Source of the DNA: an uncultured Porphyromonas sp.
GTDB lineage: Bacteria > Bacteroidota > Bacteroidia > Bacteroidales > Porphyromonadaceae
DNA: 6,581 bases
Direction: 5' to 3'
NCBI GenBank assembly: GCA_900546675.1
Contig: URDQ01000084.1
Span: 1 to 6,581 of the forward strand
A program made the translations under genes and the position numbers. Under the pieces are notes generated by a model. That model was not told where the DNA came from. It did not search any database and saw nothing but the letters and a program-made list of their open reading frames with translations. Of this stretch, positions 5,364-6,581 are shown in pieces (the stretch's first letter is position 1; every line of letters starts with the position of its first letter).

Positions 5364-6461
5364 TTAGTAAATTTCTTTATCTCTTACGCCCTTGCGATAA
5401 CGTACGATGTAGCAGTCTGGGTAGCGCTTAGCGAGTCGCTGCTGAGCCTGACGCGCTTCACTGAGGGTGCTGTACTGCTCAGCTGTATAGAGGTAGAGCC
5501 GGCCACGCTGCTCGCGCTGCACATCGCTTATATTGCGAAAGTATGGGTCACTCGTCTTCATAGGCTGACGAGAAGAGGCGATCTGTATGCGGTAATACGC
5601 TCCACTCTCTGAGGTCGTAGTAGTGCTTTGCTGTGCTGCAGGCTCTTCGTCAGATGCGGTCTCTTGTGGCTTTCGTTGCTGAGAGCTAGTAGCACGTACA
5701 TACTTCTCATAGTACCTAGAGAATCCGTCTGCGATACCTCGCGCCAGCTCCTTGCGACCACTCTGACTAGCGAGGTAGTCCGACTCAGCCTTATTTGTGA
5801 TGAAGCCTAGCTCTATGAGGATACTCGGCATAGCCGTCTCTCGTATCACGAGGAAGGGCCCTTGTCGCACACTGCGATTGCCTCGTCCTAGCTTGACAAA
5901 GGACTTCTGCACCTCGCTTGCCACATCGATGCTAGTCGCAAGGTGTACGTTTTGCATAAACTCAAAGATGATGTAACTCTCCGTACTATTCGGATCAAAG
6001 CCCTCGTAAGTCTCCTTGTAGTCCTTCTCGAGGAGGATCACTTGGTTCTCACGCTTAGACACCTCTAGATTATCATTAGCACGGCGCAAACCTAGCACAT
6101 AGGTCTCGGTGCCTGCGGCTTTGGAGCTCGAGGCCGAGTTCGTATGGATACTGATGAAGAGGTCAGCCTTCTTCTTATTGGCAAAGTTAGCTCGCTGCTG
6201 TAGCCCCACAAAGACATCGGTAGATCGGGTCATATAGACCTTGATCTCAGGGTGTGCCTCCTCAATATACTTGCGAGTCAAGAGTGCTACCGCCAGATTG
6301 ATATCCTTCTCCTTACGTCCGAAGGCACAGGCTCCCGCATCATGCCCACCGTGACCAGCATCGATCACGACCGTATATGCTTTCTGCTGCGCTAGCATGT
6401 TTAGAGGACAAGCTATCGTAGCTAGAAGTATCGTGAGGACCAGTTTGAGTAGTGACTTCAT
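5364..6461 (-). CDS. N-acetylmuramoyl-L-alanine amidase with C-terminal SPOR domain
   Basis: Product of 365 residues, exported to the periplasm, that cleaves the amide bond between MurNAc and L-Ala of the peptide stem. A signal peptide covers about residues 1-24 (basic start, hydrophobic core, MLA-Q). The amidase_3 domain (about 28-252) shows the zinc ligands H37 in DAGHGG, E51 in KEKDINL and H106 in SIHTNS, and the catalytic E217 in ILIELGFITN. A segment at about 125-175 between the last histidine and the closing strands is an insertion relative to minimal amidases, as often seen in Bacteroidetes. A Ser/Thr/Gln/Glu-rich linker (about 255-285) leads to a SPOR domain (about 287-357), which in characterised proteins binds denuded glycan at the division septum. 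Cell-separation function is therefore likely. It is the first gene of the operon and starts at 6461 behind a TACCTTTG -7 box. Confidence 0.93.
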   Translation of the reverse strand: MKSLLKLVLTILLATIACPLNMLAQQKAYTVVIDAGHGGHDAGACAFGRKEKDINLAVALLTRKYIEEAHPEIKVYMTRSTDVFVGLQQRANFANKKKADLFISIHTNSASSSKAAGTETYVLGLRRANDNLEVSKRENQVILLEKDYKETYEGFDPNSTESYIIFEFMQNVHLATSIDVASEVQKSFVKLGRGNRSVRQGPFLVIRETAMPSILIELGFITNKAESDYLASQSGRKELARGIADGFSRYYEKYVRATSSQQRKPQETASDEEPAAQQSTTTTSESGAYYRIQIASSRQPMKTSDPYFRNISDVQREQRGRLYLYTAEQYSTLSEARQAQQRLAKRYPDCYIVRYRKGVRDKEIY

Positions 6462-6484
6462 AAGGTAGCTGATAGTACTGGGAG

Positions 6485-6492
6485 CAAAGGTA
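6485..6492 (-). promoter_or_regulatory. -7 box of the probable operon promoter
   Basis: Read on the minus strand this is TACCTTTG, an exact match to TAnnTTTG. It lies 23 nt before the amidase ATG, so the leader would be short, about 15 nt. No clean -33 TTTG lies at the usual spacing: a TTG begins 33 nt before the -7 box start minus the expected 20-21 nt gap, leaving a 25-nt gap that is too long. The box starts 37 nt inside the edge of the right inverted-repeat arm, the same distance as on the left. Confidence 0.5.
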
Positions 6493-6529
6493 AGAAATAT
6501 AGCGCAAAGCAGCAGAACAATATCGGACC

Positions 6530-6581
6530 TGTAGATTCAACTATCAAATGCAACTGAATTGGTTTCATCGAGCTTCTGATA
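6530..6581 (-). repeat. Right arm of 52-bp terminal inverted repeat
   Basis: Exact reverse complement of positions 1-52. It lies upstream of the amidase promoter and, like the left arm, ends exactly at the window edge. Both arms therefore have the same orientation relative to the transcription unit they precede. Confidence 0.9.

Larger units (their letters stand above)
687..6461 (-). other. Seven-gene operon, amidase to glycosyltransferase
   Basis: All seven genes share one strand with gaps of 16, 12, 19, 12, -4 and 8 nt in transcription order, and no internal terminator hairpin was noticed between them. Co-transcription from the promoter before the amidase is the simplest reading. The 3' end is followed directly by the MITE-like element. 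Confidence 0.75.

Noticed and set aside
1..6581. The whole window as a transposon with 52-bp terminal repeats
   Set aside because: No transposase or recombinase is encoded and the cargo is housekeeping genes, so the repeats alone do not make it a mobile element.

Overview
The window looks like ordinary chromosome of a Bacteroidales bacterium, most likely a Porphyromonas-like species. The reasons are -7 boxes of the Bacteroidetes form TAnnTTTG, starts without Shine-Dalgarno sequences, and a gene set typical of the order (a SPOR-tailed peptidoglycan amidase next to a single MCE/MlaD-like protein, and MtaB next to a family 2 glycosyltransferase). The genus is inference. No phage, plasmid, CRISPR, toxin-antitoxin or defence genes are visible, and no tRNA or rRNA was recognised.

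Layout, left to right. Positions 1-52 are one arm of a perfect 52-bp inverted repeat whose other arm, 6530-6581, ends exactly at the right edge. Just inside the left arm is a promoter and a short DUF486 membrane protein gene (130-501, + strand). At its stop codon sits a 174-bp non-coding element (500-673) with the marks of a MITE: terminal inverted repeats, internal palindromes and a flanking 6-bp direct repeat, TAAAGT. Everything from 687 to 6461 is one tightly packed minus-strand operon of seven genes. In transcription order these are: amidase, MCE/MlaD-like protein, a 65-residue two-helix membrane protein, two half-size chromate-type (CHR) transporter subunits, mtaB (ms2t6A tRNA methylthiotransferase) and a GT2 glycosyltransferase. 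Gaps are 8-19 nt, and one junction is a 4-bp ATGA overlap. A -7 box upstream of the amidase is the probable operon promoter.

How the genes may work together. The amidase, MCE protein and glycosyltransferase all act on the cell envelope: peptidoglycan cleavage, lipid traffic between membranes and glycan assembly. The CHR pair exports an anion that cannot be named from sequence. MtaB modifies A37 of ANN-decoding tRNAs and is functionally separate, so the operon mixes envelope and translation functions.

The points most worth a second look are the MITE insertion that regenerated a stop codon, the compound structure of that element, and the terminal inverted repeats. The repeats lie at the same distance from -7 boxes of the two inward-facing transcription units. 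No new multi-gene system is claimed, because the coding content is explained by known families.
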